Positions 16,252 through 26,700 of a stretch of DNA of 61,913 nucleotides are shown here, in pieces (the first letter of the stretch is position 1; each line of letters starts with the position of its first letter). This DNA is from Anaerolineales bacterium (GTDB lineage Bacteria > Chloroflexota > Anaerolineae > Anaerolineales > UBA4823), in contig PQAL01000032.1 of the NCBI GenBank assembly GCA_003105035.1, positions 1-61,913 of the forward strand, given 5' to 3'. The translations under genes and the position numbers were made by a program. The notes under the pieces are model-generated. The model made no database searches. It was not told the DNA's origin and saw only the letters and a program-made list of their open reading frames with translations.

Positions 16252-17994
16252 ATGGATAAAATAAATCCCGTAGAATTCGAATTCATCACACCCCGCCCAA
16301 CCGTTGAGATTCATTTGCCTGATGGACGGGTTATATGTGGTCAGCGCGGGGCAGCGGTTGGGAAATTTCTCTCAATTCTGGAGTCTTCCTCTTCAGCTCC
16401 CATCGTTGGCGCAATTGTGAATGGTGAGTTACGTGAGCTGACATTCCCGGTTCGCATCGAAGCCAAGGTAACGCCTATTTCGATGGAAGATCCTGATGGG
16501 ATGTTGATTTATCGGCGATCGCTCACATTTTTGCTGGAAGCAGCTTTTGAAGAAAAATATCCAGATGCTACCCTGACCATTGATCATTCTGTTTCCTCAG
16601 GTGGGTATTACTGCGAAGTCAGCGACCACGCTCCGTTGACCGATATAGAGCTTAATTCTCTGGCTGATCATATGCGGTCTATTGTTGAGGAAGACCTGCC
16701 TTTTACCAAGCGTGAAGTGCCTTTAGTTGAAGCCATTGCTTATTTTGAAGCCAAGGGTTTTGAAGACAAGGTCCGCCTGCTAGCCCACCGCCAAAAAGAC
16801 TATTTAACCCTATACCGCCTCGGTGACCATCAGGACTACCACCATGGTTATATGGTCCCTTCAACGGGTTATTTGAAGTGGTTCAACTTGATTCCCACCA
16901 ATGGCGGCTTCACCATTAATTTCCCCCGCCGGAAGCTCCCCACTCACCTACAACCCATGCCAAGCTACCCCAAATTGCTGGCAACTTTCCGCCGTTACGG
17001 GCAGTGGCTGGATAGGTTGGGTATTGCCAGCGTGGGTACGCTGAATGATGCCATACTGGCGGGCCGTATCCATGAGATCATCCTCGTTTCCGAAGCCTTG
17101 CACGAGGAACACGTGGCTGACATCGCCGAGCAGATCACTGCACGGGTTAACCTCTCCGATCCTACGAGAGCGGTCCGAATTATCCTGATCGCCGGACCTT
17201 CATCAAGTGGTAAAACCACCCTTTCCAAGCGCCTCACCATCCAGTTATTATCCCAGGGGCTATCACCCTATCCCCTTGAAATGGATAATTATTTTATCAA
17301 TCGGGATTTAACTCCAAAGGACGAAGAAGGAAATCCTGATTTTGAATCACTGGGAGCGGTGGATACACACCGGCTTGCCCAGGATATGCGTCACCTGGTC
17401 GCGGGTGAATCCGTCCGTATGCCACACTACAACTTTAAAACCGGCCAATCGGAACCGGGTGACCTGATACAGCTTCAACCTGGGCAGCTGGTTATCTTGG
17501 AAGGTATCCATGGATTAAATCCTGAGCTTTTACCGGATTTTCCCATCGAACAGACCTTTCGCATCTATGCTTCTGCCCTTACCCAACTTAATCTCGACCG
17601 TCATAACCGCATCTCCACCACCGATACGCGCCTGGTCAGGCGTATCGTCAGGGATGCTCGCGAGCGTGGATATACTGCCCGCGATACCATCCAACGCTGG
17701 GAATCGGTCCAACAAGGGGAGAAAACCTTTATCTTTCCCTACCAAGAAAATGCTGACATCATGTTCAATTCTGCCTTGGCCTATGAGTTATCTGCACTAA
17801 AACCATATGCTGAACCCTTGCTCCGCCAGGTTCCCTTCGGGACCCGTGAGTACATCGAAGCGAAACGCATGCTGGCTCTATTGGAGTGGTTTCGACCGAT
17901 CTCATCCGAGTTAATCCCCGACAATTCCATCCTGCGCGAATTCATTGGAGGTTCGATCCTGAAAGAATTCAAGCTTTGGAACGCGGCCGGGTAA
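16252..17994 (+). CDS. TGS-domain nucleoside (uridine) kinase-like protein
   Basis: 580 residues. Residues ~16-80 resemble a TGS domain and ~85-250 resemble the second additional domain of threonyl/alanyl-tRNA synthetases. Residues ~305-520 form a uridine-kinase/phosphoribulokinase-type P-loop domain, with Walker A GPSSSGKTT at 315-323, LEMDNYF, and LEGIHGLNP for the Walker B/lid region. The same architecture is known in clostridial and Thermotoga nucleoside kinases, which phosphorylate cytidine, uridine or inosine with NTP. The substrate here is inferred. A malic enzyme gene follows after 24 bp and is probably cotranscribed. Confidence 0.87.
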   Translation: MDKINPVEFEFITPRPTVEIHLPDGRVICGQRGAAVGKFLSILESSSSAPIVGAIVNGELRELTFPVRIEAKVTPISMEDPDGMLIYRRSLTFLLEAAFEEKYPDATLTIDHSVSSGGYYCEVSDHAPLTDIELNSLADHMRSIVEEDLPFTKREVPLVEAIAYFEAKGFEDKVRLLAHRQKDYLTLYRLGDHQDYHHGYMVPSTGYLKWFNLIPTNGGFTINFPRRKLPTHLQPMPSYPKLLATFRRYGQWLDRLGIASVGTLNDAILAGRIHEIILVSEALHEEHVADIAEQITARVNLSDPTRAVRIILIAGPSSSGKTTLSKRLTIQLLSQGLSPYPLEMDNYFINRDLTPKDEEGNPDFESLGAVDTHRLAQDMRHLVAGESVRMPHYNFKTGQSEPGDLIQLQPGQLVILEGIHGLNPELLPDFPIEQTFRIYASALTQLNLDRHNRISTTDTRLVRRIVRDARERGYTARDTIQRWESVQQGEKTFIFPYQENADIMFNSALAYELSALKPYAEPLLRQVPFGTREYIEAKRMLALLEWFRPISSELIPDNSILREFIGGSILKEFKLWNAAG

Positions 17995-18018
17995 TATACT
18001 TTTTGGGACATCATCGAA

Positions 18019-19368
18019 ATGGATATATCAGATAAATTCATGCGCACCATACGGGTGCGCAATGAACAGCAATTGGGTACACTCGGCCGACTTTTAGTTT
18101 CCGTAGCTGAGGCTGGCGGAGATGTCGGTGAAGTTCGCCTGATCCAGGAAACTTCCCGATATACGCTCAGAGATATCTCGATCTATACCCAAGACGAAGC
18201 CCACATGGAACGAGTGTTGCAGGCCATGCAAGCCAATCCCGGCACACGCATCCTTGCCATTCGTGATGAAGTACTCGAGCTGCATCAGAAAGGGAAAATC
18301 GCCATTCGCAGCCGGATTGCTGTGGATAGTCTTTTTACCTTACGCCGGGTCTATACCCCGGGTGTGGCTGAAGTCTGTTTGAGAATCGCCAACGACCCAT
18401 CCCTCGCCCGCCAGTACACCGCCATCAGCCACCTGGTAGCCATTGTAACGGATGGCACCGCCATTCTCGGCCTTGGGGATATTGGCCCCGTCGCCGGGAT
18501 GCCCGTGATGGAAGGCAAAGCCATGCTGATGGAGACCCTCGTCGGGCTTTCTGGTGTGCCGATCCTGTTAAATACCAAAGATCCTGATCAGATTATTCAA
18601 ACGGTGGAAAATATCGCTCCCACGTTTTCAGCCATTCAGCTCGAGGATATCTCAGCTCCACGCTGCTTCGAAATTGAAGAGGAACTGCAGGCGAGCCTGG
18701 ACATTCCTGTGATGCATGATGACCAGCATGGGACCGCCGTAGTGAAGACCGCTGCGCTAACCAACGCCTGCCGGATCACCGGTCTCCCGCTCGATAAAGT
18801 GGTGATCGGCCAGATCGGGCTGGGTGCTGCAGGGAATGCAATTGGCCGCATGTTGATGAAGCTGACCGGTAACCCAGTTCTGGGGGCAGATTTATCCGAG
18901 GCTGCACTAAACTTTTTTCAACAGTCGGGGGGTAAGCGCTCCAACCTCAAGGAAATCATGCAGGAATGTGATGTGGTGGTAGCAACCACCGGGGCTGCAG
19001 GCTTGATCAAACCGGAGATGGTACGCAAGGGTCAGATTATCCTTGCGCTCTCGAATCCCAACCCTGAGATCGATCCGGACCTGGCGATCAATTCTGGCGC
19101 AGCCTTCGCAGCGGATGGAAAATCAGTCAACAATGTATTGGGTTTTCCAGGTATCCTGCGCGGTGCGGTGGATGCTTATGCCAAACGCATCAGTGATGAA
19201 ATGTACCTGGCTGCAGCGAATGCGATCGCTGACCAGACCTTACCCGATGAGCTGGTGCCTAACCCTCTGGATAAAAAAGTGCATCGTGCGGTTGCACGCG
19301 CGGTCGCACAAAAAGCGATTCAACAAGGCTTGGCTCGTGCCGAATTTATTCCCTATGCGGAGGAATAA
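18019..19368 (+). CDS. NAD(P)-dependent malic enzyme with N-terminal ACT domain
   Basis: 449 residues. Residues ~9-85 form an ACT-like regulatory domain ([30 protein letters not shown]). The catalytic part has [11 protein letters not shown] with the active-site Tyr, MEGKAMLM with the catalytic Lys, [17 protein letters not shown] and [11 protein letters not shown] for the metal ligands, and the [13 protein letters not shown] nucleotide loop. It decarboxylates malate to pyruvate in the cytoplasm. The ACT domain suggests allosteric control, perhaps by an amino acid. No phosphotransacetylase-like C-terminal extension is present. Confidence 0.93.
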   Translation: MDISDKFMRTIRVRNEQQLGTLGRLLVSVAEAGGDVGEVRLIQETSRYTLRDISIYTQDEAHMERVLQAMQANPGTRILAIRDEVLELHQKGKIAIRSRIAVDSLFTLRRVYTPGVAEVCLRIANDPSLARQYTAISHLVAIVTDGTAILGLGDIGPVAGMPVMEGKAMLMETLVGLSGVPILLNTKDPDQIIQTVENIAPTFSAIQLEDISAPRCFEIEEELQASLDIPVMHDDQHGTAVVKTAALTNACRITGLPLDKVVIGQIGLGAAGNAIGRMLMKLTGNPVLGADLSEAALNFFQQSGGKRSNLKEIMQECDVVVATTGAAGLIKPEMVRKGQIILALSNPNPEIDPDLAINSGAAFAADGKSVNNVLGFPGILRGAVDAYAKRISDEMYLAAANAIADQTLPDELVPNPLDKKVHRAVARAVAQKAIQQGLARAEFIPYAEE

Positions 19369-19430
19369 CTAACCCAAAGAAGTAAAGAATCAAAAATTTC
19401 AGGCACGCAACGAAGAAGGAGAATGGTTGG

Positions 19431-21725
19431 ATGACAAGTAAACATCGTTTTCTCATCGCAGCAATAGTTATGGCAGTGGTCATCCTGATTGGTGGTTTAT
19501 TTCTCGATCAAAATCGACGCACATCAGCGTCTGAGTTGCCAACGACCGATATATCTTTGGGGGTAACCAAATCGGATCAGCTCGTTATCCGATTTTACTA
19601 TGACAGTCAGGATCAATTGAATGCAGTTGCTGGATTATTGGACACCTGGGAAGTGCATCCATTACCTCGTATAGGCTCGAACGCAGGTTATGCAATTGCA
19701 GCAGTCTATCCGTCACAAATGGATTGGCTCGAATCACTTGGATATCGGGTCGAGGTGGACCAAGAATATACAGCTCTTCTCCAATCATCCCTGGCCCCAT
19801 TAGATCCCCGCTATTATTATTTTGATAACTATGTTACGAATGGTAACGACCTATACATGGTGGATTTCATGCGGGGGATAAGCGATACCTATTCGAGTAT
19901 TGCAGAACTGATTGACATCGGAAATGCCTGGCAGGCAGCGCAAGGTGGACATATCCGCGATATGTGGGTGATGCGGATAACGAGCGAAAATCCCAACTTC
20001 GGCCCTATCGAGGATAAACCAGCTTTTTTCTTATTTGCCAATGTGCATGCCCGCGAAGTCACAACCCCTGAAATGGCGATTCGCTATATAAAATACCTTA
20101 CATCTGGATATCTTAGCCAGGGCGGATATGAGATCGATCCTGATGTAACCTGGCTGGTAAACCACCACGCAGTATACATCTTAGTTTCGCAAAATCCCGA
20201 CGGACATGCGATAAATGAAGCAAATTGGTCGCTCTATAGGCGAAAAAATATGGATACTGCTGGCTGCACTTACGATCCAAATAATTGGGGTGTTGATTTG
20301 AATCGGAATAGCAGTTTTAAGTGGGGATGTTGTGGTGGTTCGAGTGGGAGTCCATGTGCTGAGACATATAGGGGTCCAACAAGAAACTCAGAACCGGAAA
20401 CCCAGGCTTTTCAAACCTTTTTTGCCTCAATATTCCCCGATCAAAATGGTAATAATGGTGATGATCAGATCCCCGGCGCAGCACCGAATAATGCAACAGG
20501 CATTTTTCTCTCCCTGCATTCTTATGGAGACGAAGTATTATGGCCATGGGGTTTTGATGATAGCTTGAACCCACCCAACGGCGCACAATTAACTACAATT
20601 GGCAGGAAGTTGGCTTATTTAACCTCCTACTATCCCCTTCATAATCTATATACCGTTGATGGTGATAACGCTGATTGGGTTTATGGGAAGTTTGGTGTAC
20701 CGGCTTTCACTTATGAAATAGGAGCGGATTCTGGTACATGTGGAAATTTCTTCCCATCATATACATGCCAGGATGGAGAAGGAGTACCTAGAAATTTTTG
20801 GGCTGAAAACCGTCCTTCTTTCATCTACCTACACAAGATTGCACGCACACCTTATCTGACTGCGTATGGTCCTGATTCGAACTCACTTTCAGTTACCCCA
20901 GCTTCAGTCATCGCTGGTGACCCGGTCGAGCTAACAGCTTATATTCGGGATTACCGATATGCTGGCGATCCGGCAGCGAATATTGGTGGAGCTGAATTTT
21001 TTATTGATACGGAAGGTACTGACGGAGCTGGCATAGCATTGTCTCCCAGTGATGGCAGCTGGGGTGGTTCTTTTGAAACTGTTGAATCTATTGTCGATAC
21101 CACAGACCTATCTGTTGGCCAGCATTACATTCTTGTCCACGGTAGAAATGTAAACGGTGATTGGGGTCCATTTACCGCAATTTTCTTGACCATTGCTAGA
21201 GAAGATGCACCGACTGCTGACTTTACCAGTAATAGTCCAGTTGTGTTGGGAGAAGAAATGCTGTTCACTAACACCACCACTGGCACTGAACCCATCACTT
21301 ACGAGTGGGATTTCGGTGATGGAGTGACAACTACGGAGGTTAGCCCTGTTCACTTGTATTTGGGTGATGGTGATTTCATCGTTACTTTAGTTGCCACAAA
21401 TACCTATGGCACAGATGAAATAAGTATACTAGTTTCGGTCTTCCCACCTGCTCCAATAGCTGATTTCACTAGCAATAGCCCGGTTGAGTTTGGTGAGCAA
21501 GTTGTCTTTACCAACACAACCACAGGCACTGGACCCATCACTTACGAGTGGGACTTCGGCGATGGAATAGGAACGTCTACTGAAACCAATCCAACCTATT
21601 TATATACCGCACCAGGAATTTTCACCGTAACCCTGGTCGCCACGAACCCTGGCGGATCTGACCTGGTCACACAGTTAGTTATTGTTAATAAGCTCAAGAT
21701 ATTCATTCCCATATCATCGAAATAG
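19431..21725 (+). CDS. Exported M14 zinc carboxypeptidase with two PKD domains
   Basis: 764 residues, ATG preceded by GAAGGAGA. Residues 6-25 form a signal/anchor segment. The M14 catalytic domain (~130-475) has the zinc ligands His207, Glu210 and His363, the substrate-binding DLNRN at 289-293 and the catalytic Glu429 in FTYEIGADSG; Cys pairs in CCGG and CGN suggest disulfides. After an Ig-like linker come two PKD domains (594-670 and 675-752), each with YEWDFGDG, and a short tail KLKIFIPISSK. It removes C-terminal residues from extracellular peptides. The tail resembles those of the other exported proteins in this window (see findings). Confidence 0.92.
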   Translation: MTSKHRFLIAAIVMAVVILIGGLFLDQNRRTSASELPTTDISLGVTKSDQLVIRFYYDSQDQLNAVAGLLDTWEVHPLPRIGSNAGYAIAAVYPSQMDWLESLGYRVEVDQEYTALLQSSLAPLDPRYYYFDNYVTNGNDLYMVDFMRGISDTYSSIAELIDIGNAWQAAQGGHIRDMWVMRITSENPNFGPIEDKPAFFLFANVHAREVTTPEMAIRYIKYLTSGYLSQGGYEIDPDVTWLVNHHAVYILVSQNPDGHAINEANWSLYRRKNMDTAGCTYDPNNWGVDLNRNSSFKWGCCGGSSGSPCAETYRGPTRNSEPETQAFQTFFASIFPDQNGNNGDDQIPGAAPNNATGIFLSLHSYGDEVLWPWGFDDSLNPPNGAQLTTIGRKLAYLTSYYPLHNLYTVDGDNADWVYGKFGVPAFTYEIGADSGTCGNFFPSYTCQDGEGVPRNFWAENRPSFIYLHKIARTPYLTAYGPDSNSLSVTPASVIAGDPVELTAYIRDYRYAGDPAANIGGAEFFIDTEGTDGAGIALSPSDGSWGGSFETVESIVDTTDLSVGQHYILVHGRNVNGDWGPFTAIFLTIAREDAPTADFTSNSPVVLGEEMLFTNTTTGTEPITYEWDFGDGVTTTEVSPVHLYLGDGDFIVTLVATNTYGTDEISILVSVFPPAPIADFTSNSPVEFGEQVVFTNTTTGTGPITYEWDFGDGIGTSTETNPTYLYTAPGIFTVTLVATNPGGSDLVTQLVIVNKLKIFIPISSK
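21216..21323 (+). repeat. PKD-domain direct repeat, copy 1
   Basis: 108 bp that recur in the same gene at 21459-21566 with high nucleotide identity. It encodes the first half of the first PKD domain (ADFTSNSPV through WDFGDG). Confidence 0.75.
21459..21566 (+). repeat. PKD-domain direct repeat, copy 2
   Basis: Second 108-bp copy, same length and no gaps relative to copy 1. The nucleotide similarity, not only the protein similarity, points to a fairly recent internal duplication or to conversion between the two copies. Confidence 0.75.
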
Positions 21726-21795
21726 GTTCACAGGGTGAGGTAAATTTCGAGTACAATTTGCACCACCCAATCGATATAATTTTTCGGAGGTTCAC

Positions 21796-22368
21796 ATGAC
21801 CAAAGCAGCTTTACGCGAACAACGCCGCGCCGAACGCATCGCCCGCAGGAACCGGCAGCGTGCCATCCTCGCCGCAATTATCATCCTGGCTGTTGCTGTC
21901 GTTGCTTTCCTGGTGATCAGGGATTACGTCAATAAATCAAATGCCGCAGCAACCCCAACCCCAGCAAGCGCATCCAGTGGCTCATATCCCATCGGTACTT
22001 TGGATTCCACACCACCCGCACCATCCGCGAATGCAGTGACCACCACCTCCGGTCTCGTTTATGAAGACCTGCAAGTGGGCGATGGCGCTGCCGCTAAAGC
22101 CGGCGATACTGTTTCAGTTAATTACACCGGCTGGTTGGAAGATGGCACTAAGTTCGATTCATCCCTTGACCGTGGTCAAACCTTTGACTTTCCGCTTGGC
22201 TCAGGTCAGGTAATCCCCGGCTGGGATGAAGGTGTCCAGGGCATGCAAGTGAACGGTACCCGTCTACTGGTCATACCTCCGACATTAGGATATGGATCGC
22301 AAGCCAACGGACCCATCCCAGCAAATTCCACCCTGATCTTTGAAGTCCAGCTGGTGGGCATCCAGTAA
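21796..22368 (+). CDS. Membrane-anchored FKBP-type peptidyl-prolyl cis-trans isomerase
   Basis: 190 residues. A basic N-terminus (residues 1-24) and one membrane segment (~24-43) are followed by a Pro/Ala/Ser linker and an FKBP domain (~85-190) facing outside. Signature parts are VSVNYTGWLEDGTKFDSS, FPLGSGQVIPGWDEGVQGM and IPPTLGYGSQ. It catalyses prolyl isomerisation and probably helps fold exported proteins. CGGAGG precedes the ATG. A convergent bidirectional terminator follows. Confidence 0.93.
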   Translation: MTKAALREQRRAERIARRNRQRAILAAIIILAVAVVAFLVIRDYVNKSNAAATPTPASASSGSYPIGTLDSTPPAPSANAVTTTSGLVYEDLQVGDGAAAKAGDTVSVNYTGWLEDGTKFDSSLDRGQTFDFPLGSGQVIPGWDEGVQGMQVNGTRLLVIPPTLGYGSQANGPIPANSTLIFEVQLVGIQ

Positions 22369-22370
22369 AT

Positions 22371-22403
22371 AAAACCGGGCGTTCAAAAAACACGCCCGGT
22401 TTT
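22371..22403. terminator. Bidirectional rho-independent terminator
   Basis: AAAACCGGGCGT (22371-22382) pairs with ACGCCCGGTTTT (22392-22403). The stem has A/T-rich flanks on both sides and lies between the convergent FKBP and aminotransferase genes. Confidence 0.88.
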
Positions 22404-22422
22404 CATATTAATTTACCATACG

Positions 22423-23652
22423 CTATTTATTAGCGATGATGGTCTCTTTCAGAACATTAGCTAAACGTTCAACGCCTGTCTGGATCTGATCAGGGTTGGA
22501 ATACGAGAAATTCAACCGCATCGTGTTTTCTCCACCACCCAGGGCGTAAAATGAGGTCCCTGGAACGAAGGCAACATTGCGTTTTACTGCCACCTTGAAG
22601 ATTTCTGTCGTGTCCAAGCCTTTGGGCAGCATCCCCCACAGGAACAAGCCTCCCTTCGGTTTGGTCCACGTTACTCCAGGGGGAAATAATTCTTCCATTG
22701 CATCCAGCATTATGTTTCGCCGTTCACCGTAGATACGCCTGATCAACCAGATGTGCCTGTCAAGGAAACCACCGCGTGCCACTTCATACGCCACAATTTG
22801 GTTGAAAGTAGCGGTATGCAAATCGGCTCCTTGCTTCGCCTGAACCAGCTTGCGGATTACCTGCGTCGGAGCAATCACCCAGGCAAGGCGTAAGCCAGGC
22901 GCCAGTGTTTTCGAAAATGTGCTTAGGTAGATCACATTACCGGCATATTCGTTTGTGCCATTCTTTCGAAACTCATTATCCAGGTATACGATAGAAGGTA
23001 AATTTTCACCCTCATAACGCAACTGTCCATATGGATCATCTTCGATGATCGGGACGCCATAACGGTCAGCGATCTCGATAAGCTGTTTCCTTCGCTCAAG
23101 CGAGAGTGTCACTCCGGTCGGATTCTGGAAATTCGGTAGGACATAGATGAACTTCACCCCAGACCGCAGGGCGTTCTCCAGCTCATCGGTGATCATCCCA
23201 TTTTCATCCATGGGGACAGTCACATACTCCGCCCCATATGAGTTCCAGGCTTGTAATGCACCCAGATAAGTTGGCTCCTCCACCAGGATCCGGTCACCCC
23301 GGTTAATGAATACCTTACCGATCAAATCCAGGGCTTGTTGGCTGCCACTGGTGATGAGGATATTGTCAGATGAAACGCTTACTCCGTAACGCGCCGTGTG
23401 ACGAGCGATCATCTCCCGCAGCGGTCGGTATCCTTCCGTTGCCCCATATTGGAGCGCCTCAGCCCCCCATTCTTTTAATACAGTCTCACAAGCTGCAGAA
23501 AATTCATCTACCGGGAAGACATCAGGTGCTGGCAGGCCACCCGCGAAAGAGATAACTTCTGGGTTTTCGGTTAGCTTAAGTAATTCACGAATTGCAGAGC
23601 TTTTCATCCGCTGTGTCCGTTGGGCATATCGATGGTCCCAAGGTGTTTCCAT
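22423..23652 (-). CDS. PLP-dependent class I/II aminotransferase (LysN/2-aminoadipate aminotransferase-like)
   Basis: 409 residues, ATG with AAGGAG nine bases upstream. The fold-type-I pattern is complete: ISFAGGLPAPDVFP, QYGATEGYRPLREMIA, TSGSQQALDLIGKV, LPNFQNPTGVTLS, EDDPYGQLRYEG, the Schiff-base Lys in STFSKTLAPGLRLAW, and the C-terminal Arg in MRLNFSY. The SFAGGLP start groups it with 2-aminoadipate/multi-substrate aminotransferases such as Thermus LysN and not with AspC. Substrate choice among 2-oxoadipate, branched-chain or aromatic acids is open. It lies downstream of glyA-gcvT on the same strand. Confidence 0.9.
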   Translation of the reverse strand: METPWDHRYAQRTQRMKSSAIRELLKLTENPEVISFAGGLPAPDVFPVDEFSAACETVLKEWGAEALQYGATEGYRPLREMIARHTARYGVSVSSDNILITSGSQQALDLIGKVFINRGDRILVEEPTYLGALQAWNSYGAEYVTVPMDENGMITDELENALRSGVKFIYVLPNFQNPTGVTLSLERRKQLIEIADRYGVPIIEDDPYGQLRYEGENLPSIVYLDNEFRKNGTNEYAGNVIYLSTFSKTLAPGLRLAWVIAPTQVIRKLVQAKQGADLHTATFNQIVAYEVARGGFLDRHIWLIRRIYGERRNIMLDAMEELFPPGVTWTKPKGGLFLWGMLPKGLDTTEIFKVAVKRNVAFVPGTSFYALGGGENTMRLNFSYSNPDQIQTGVERLANVLKETIIANK

Positions 23653-23685
23653 TCAGTCACTCTCCTTTAAGGCTTGTATTTGAAG

Positions 23686-23723
23686 GAAGACCGTCTTGCT
23701 GTAATGAGCAGGTGCCGGTCTTC
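23686..23723 (-). repeat. Hairpin between glyA-gcvT and the aminotransferase
   Basis: GAAGACCG (23686-23693) and CGGTCTTC (23716-23723) form an 8-bp stem with a 22-base loop. No T tract follows on the minus strand, so it is not a convincing terminator; it may be an mRNA-stability or attenuation element. Confidence 0.3.
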
Positions 23724-23728
23724 AACGT

Positions 23729-26700
23729 TTACAATTTCGGAAAACGACGCATGATATGAGCGGGTGAAGGTAGGATTACTCGCTCACCCACTTTCAGTGC
23801 TCCTAATACTTTACTGCTATCCTTTGGTGCTCCCTGGTAAATATAGATAATCGTCCCTTTCTCAGCGCTCTTCGAGTCAATATAAGCTTGTCCTGTCAGG
23901 TAGCCATCCATGTCAACCGCGCAGCTGGTGACGTACCCCAATACCTTACCACGCCAATCTACCACTGGGTCACCCAAATGGGCCATCCTGACACCTTTCT
24001 CATCGAAGCGGAAGCGAACCAGCTCGCCCTTGCGCTGCTTTTCCTTCACCAGGAAAGCCTCACGACCTATAAACCATGGCTTGTATGTCTTAACATACTG
24101 GCCGAAACCAGCTTCAGCCACTCCCAGCTTGAGCTCTCCACCCATCTCGTGCCCATACAGAGGCAAACCGGCTTCCGTACGGAGTGAATCGCGTGCCCCC
24201 AGGCCACAAGGTTTGAGCCCGTAATCCTTGCCAACTTCCAGGAGAGCATTGAACAGGTCATCCGCCCGGGCTGGATGCACGAATATTTCGTAAGAGAATT
24301 TCTCACCAGTGTATCCCGTGCGTGATATCACCAGGTCGAAGCCCCCTAAAGACACTTCGCATATCCTGGTCCTCGTAAGGTATCGTATGCAACAACGTGT
24401 ATCTTCATCGCACCCCAGCCCCATTAGGATTTTTCGAGCCATTGGGCCCTGCAACGCAATGTCTACACGCATATCACTGCCTTCTTTAGGATCCTTTAAA
24501 TTACGCAGGATGGCGTGATGGCCAAACACCCTCGTCCATGGGCGGTGATTGTCGACTTTAACTTGCCCATTCTTGACGGCATTTAACCAGGCCCAATCCT
24601 TATCGAAGTTGGCTGCGTTGACCACGATGAGCATTTTTTCTGGGCTGCGCTTATAAACGATCAGATCATCGATCACGTTAGCCTCAGGATCAAGCAAGTG
24701 GGTATAGCACGACTCACCTACTGCCAGATAACTGATGTCATTCGCCACCACGCTGTCAAGGAAGGCTGCCCCATCCGGTCCTTCCACTTGCAGCACGCCC
24801 ATGTGGGCAACATCGAACAGTCCTGCGGTCTGCCTGACCGCCAGATGCTCTTCCATCACCGATGTGTACCAGACAGGCATCTCCCAGCCGGCATAGGTGA
24901 TGATCTTGGCACCCAGTCTCTTGTGGGTGTCAAATATGGGGGTGCGCTTGGGTGCACCTTCCTTTTCTTCCCAGTTGAATACCGGCAGTGCTTCGCCTTT
25001 TCCATCTTCCATACCGATATAATACGGTTTTGGGGCAAACACATCACCCTTTATCGGGATATCTGGATCAACCTCGGCTACCTGGACTACAGTCAATCCC
25101 GGTAGCTTTTTCAATGGGTCCGGATCGAAGGCAACATACCCATCAGATAGATCTCTAAGCCATGCTGCTATGAGTGCTAGCTTTTCGGAAGGGATTGTCA
25201 GGTTATATTCATGAGTATCCACACAACGCAAGGTCCCATCGATTGCGCCGTTTGGAGTACTGATGCGTGTGGGTTGGGTATTGCCAGGTTCAAGTATCTC
25301 AACATCACTGGCTAAGGCTTCGCTCAAGAAAAGCCTGACTCGCTCACCCGAAAGCTTCAAGACGGACCATGCTCTCTTAGGTGCAGCATCATCCAGGTAA
25401 TAAAAGTGGGGGTAACCATGCCGGCTGGCGGTAAAATCGATTCCTGCGCTTTCTGCCAGATTACGAACCTTTATTTTTGCTTCCTCCAGGGTTTTAAAGT
25501 CGACCTTTGCCCGCCGTAGGATACCATTAGCACCCATACGTCCATGGGGTTGTGTAGAAAACAGGATATCCGCTATGATATCCGCCAATTTCTTCATTTC
25601 CGCTTCTTTAAATCCACGCTGCGTGACCCAGGGTGTACCCATGCGTATACCCGATGGATCGGATGCGTCTTTATCACCAGGGATGGTATTGCGATTGACC
25701 ACGATCCCGGCAATATCCAGGATGCGCGAAGCCATATCACCTGATAAAGCGGTGCCATCTTTCCCCACCACAGTTGTGCAAGCCAGGTTCATTAAGTGGG
25801 TATTGGTGCCACCGTATGCGATCCGGAACCCTCGTTGGCGCAAATCGTCTGTAAATGCAATGCAGTTTTTTACCACCTGGTGCTGCAGTCCCTTAAATTT
25901 CTCGGTCTTGGCGACTTTGAAAGCAACTGCCATCCCGGCATACGAATTTACGTGCGGCCCTCCCTGTTCACCGGGGAATACTGCGCGATCAATATCACGT
26001 GACATCTTCTCATCAAATGTCAAAATGCACGCCCCTCGCGGTCCACACAGCGATTTATGGGTGGTGAAGGTCACAACATCAGCGTATCCAACCGGAGAGG
26101 GATAAGCCCTCGCTGCCACCATGCCAGCAATATGGGCAATGTCGGCAAATAAGTATGCACCAACCTCGTCTGCGATCTTCCGGAACCGTCCCCAATCCAC
26201 CGCCCAAGGATAGGATGAGTATCCCGCAATGATGAAGCGTGGTTTATGTTTTTTGGCCAGCTCCTCGACTTCATCATAATTAATCTGCTCAGTTTGCGCA
26301 TCTACCGAGTAATGCACGGCGTTGTAATACTTCCCCGACCGGTTAACTGGCGAGCCATGCGTTAGGTGACCACCATGAAGCAGATCCATGCCCATGATCG
26401 TAGCACCAGGCTCAACCAGGGCATGATAGACCGCATTGTTTGCTGGCGCTCCCGATAACGCCTGCACATTCACATAAATGTCATCTGCATCGACGAGATC
26501 ATTGGCAAAAAGCTCAGCACAACGGCGGCGAGCAAGCTCTTCGATCGTATCTGCGTACTCAACGCCCTTGTAGTAGCGTTTATCAGAGTAGCGTCTAAAA
26601 TTGACCAGGCGAGCAGGAAAATCCATGATCTCTTTCTCAATCATGGTTCTTGTTTCTTCACGTGGATATCCTTCTGCGTAGATGTTTTGAAACGCTGAAG

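Noticed and set aside
25575-26105. 176-codon plus-strand frame antisense to glyA-gcvT
   Set aside because: It lies fully within a clear enzyme on the other strand, has no ribosome site or recognised domain, and is explained by codon bias of the true gene.
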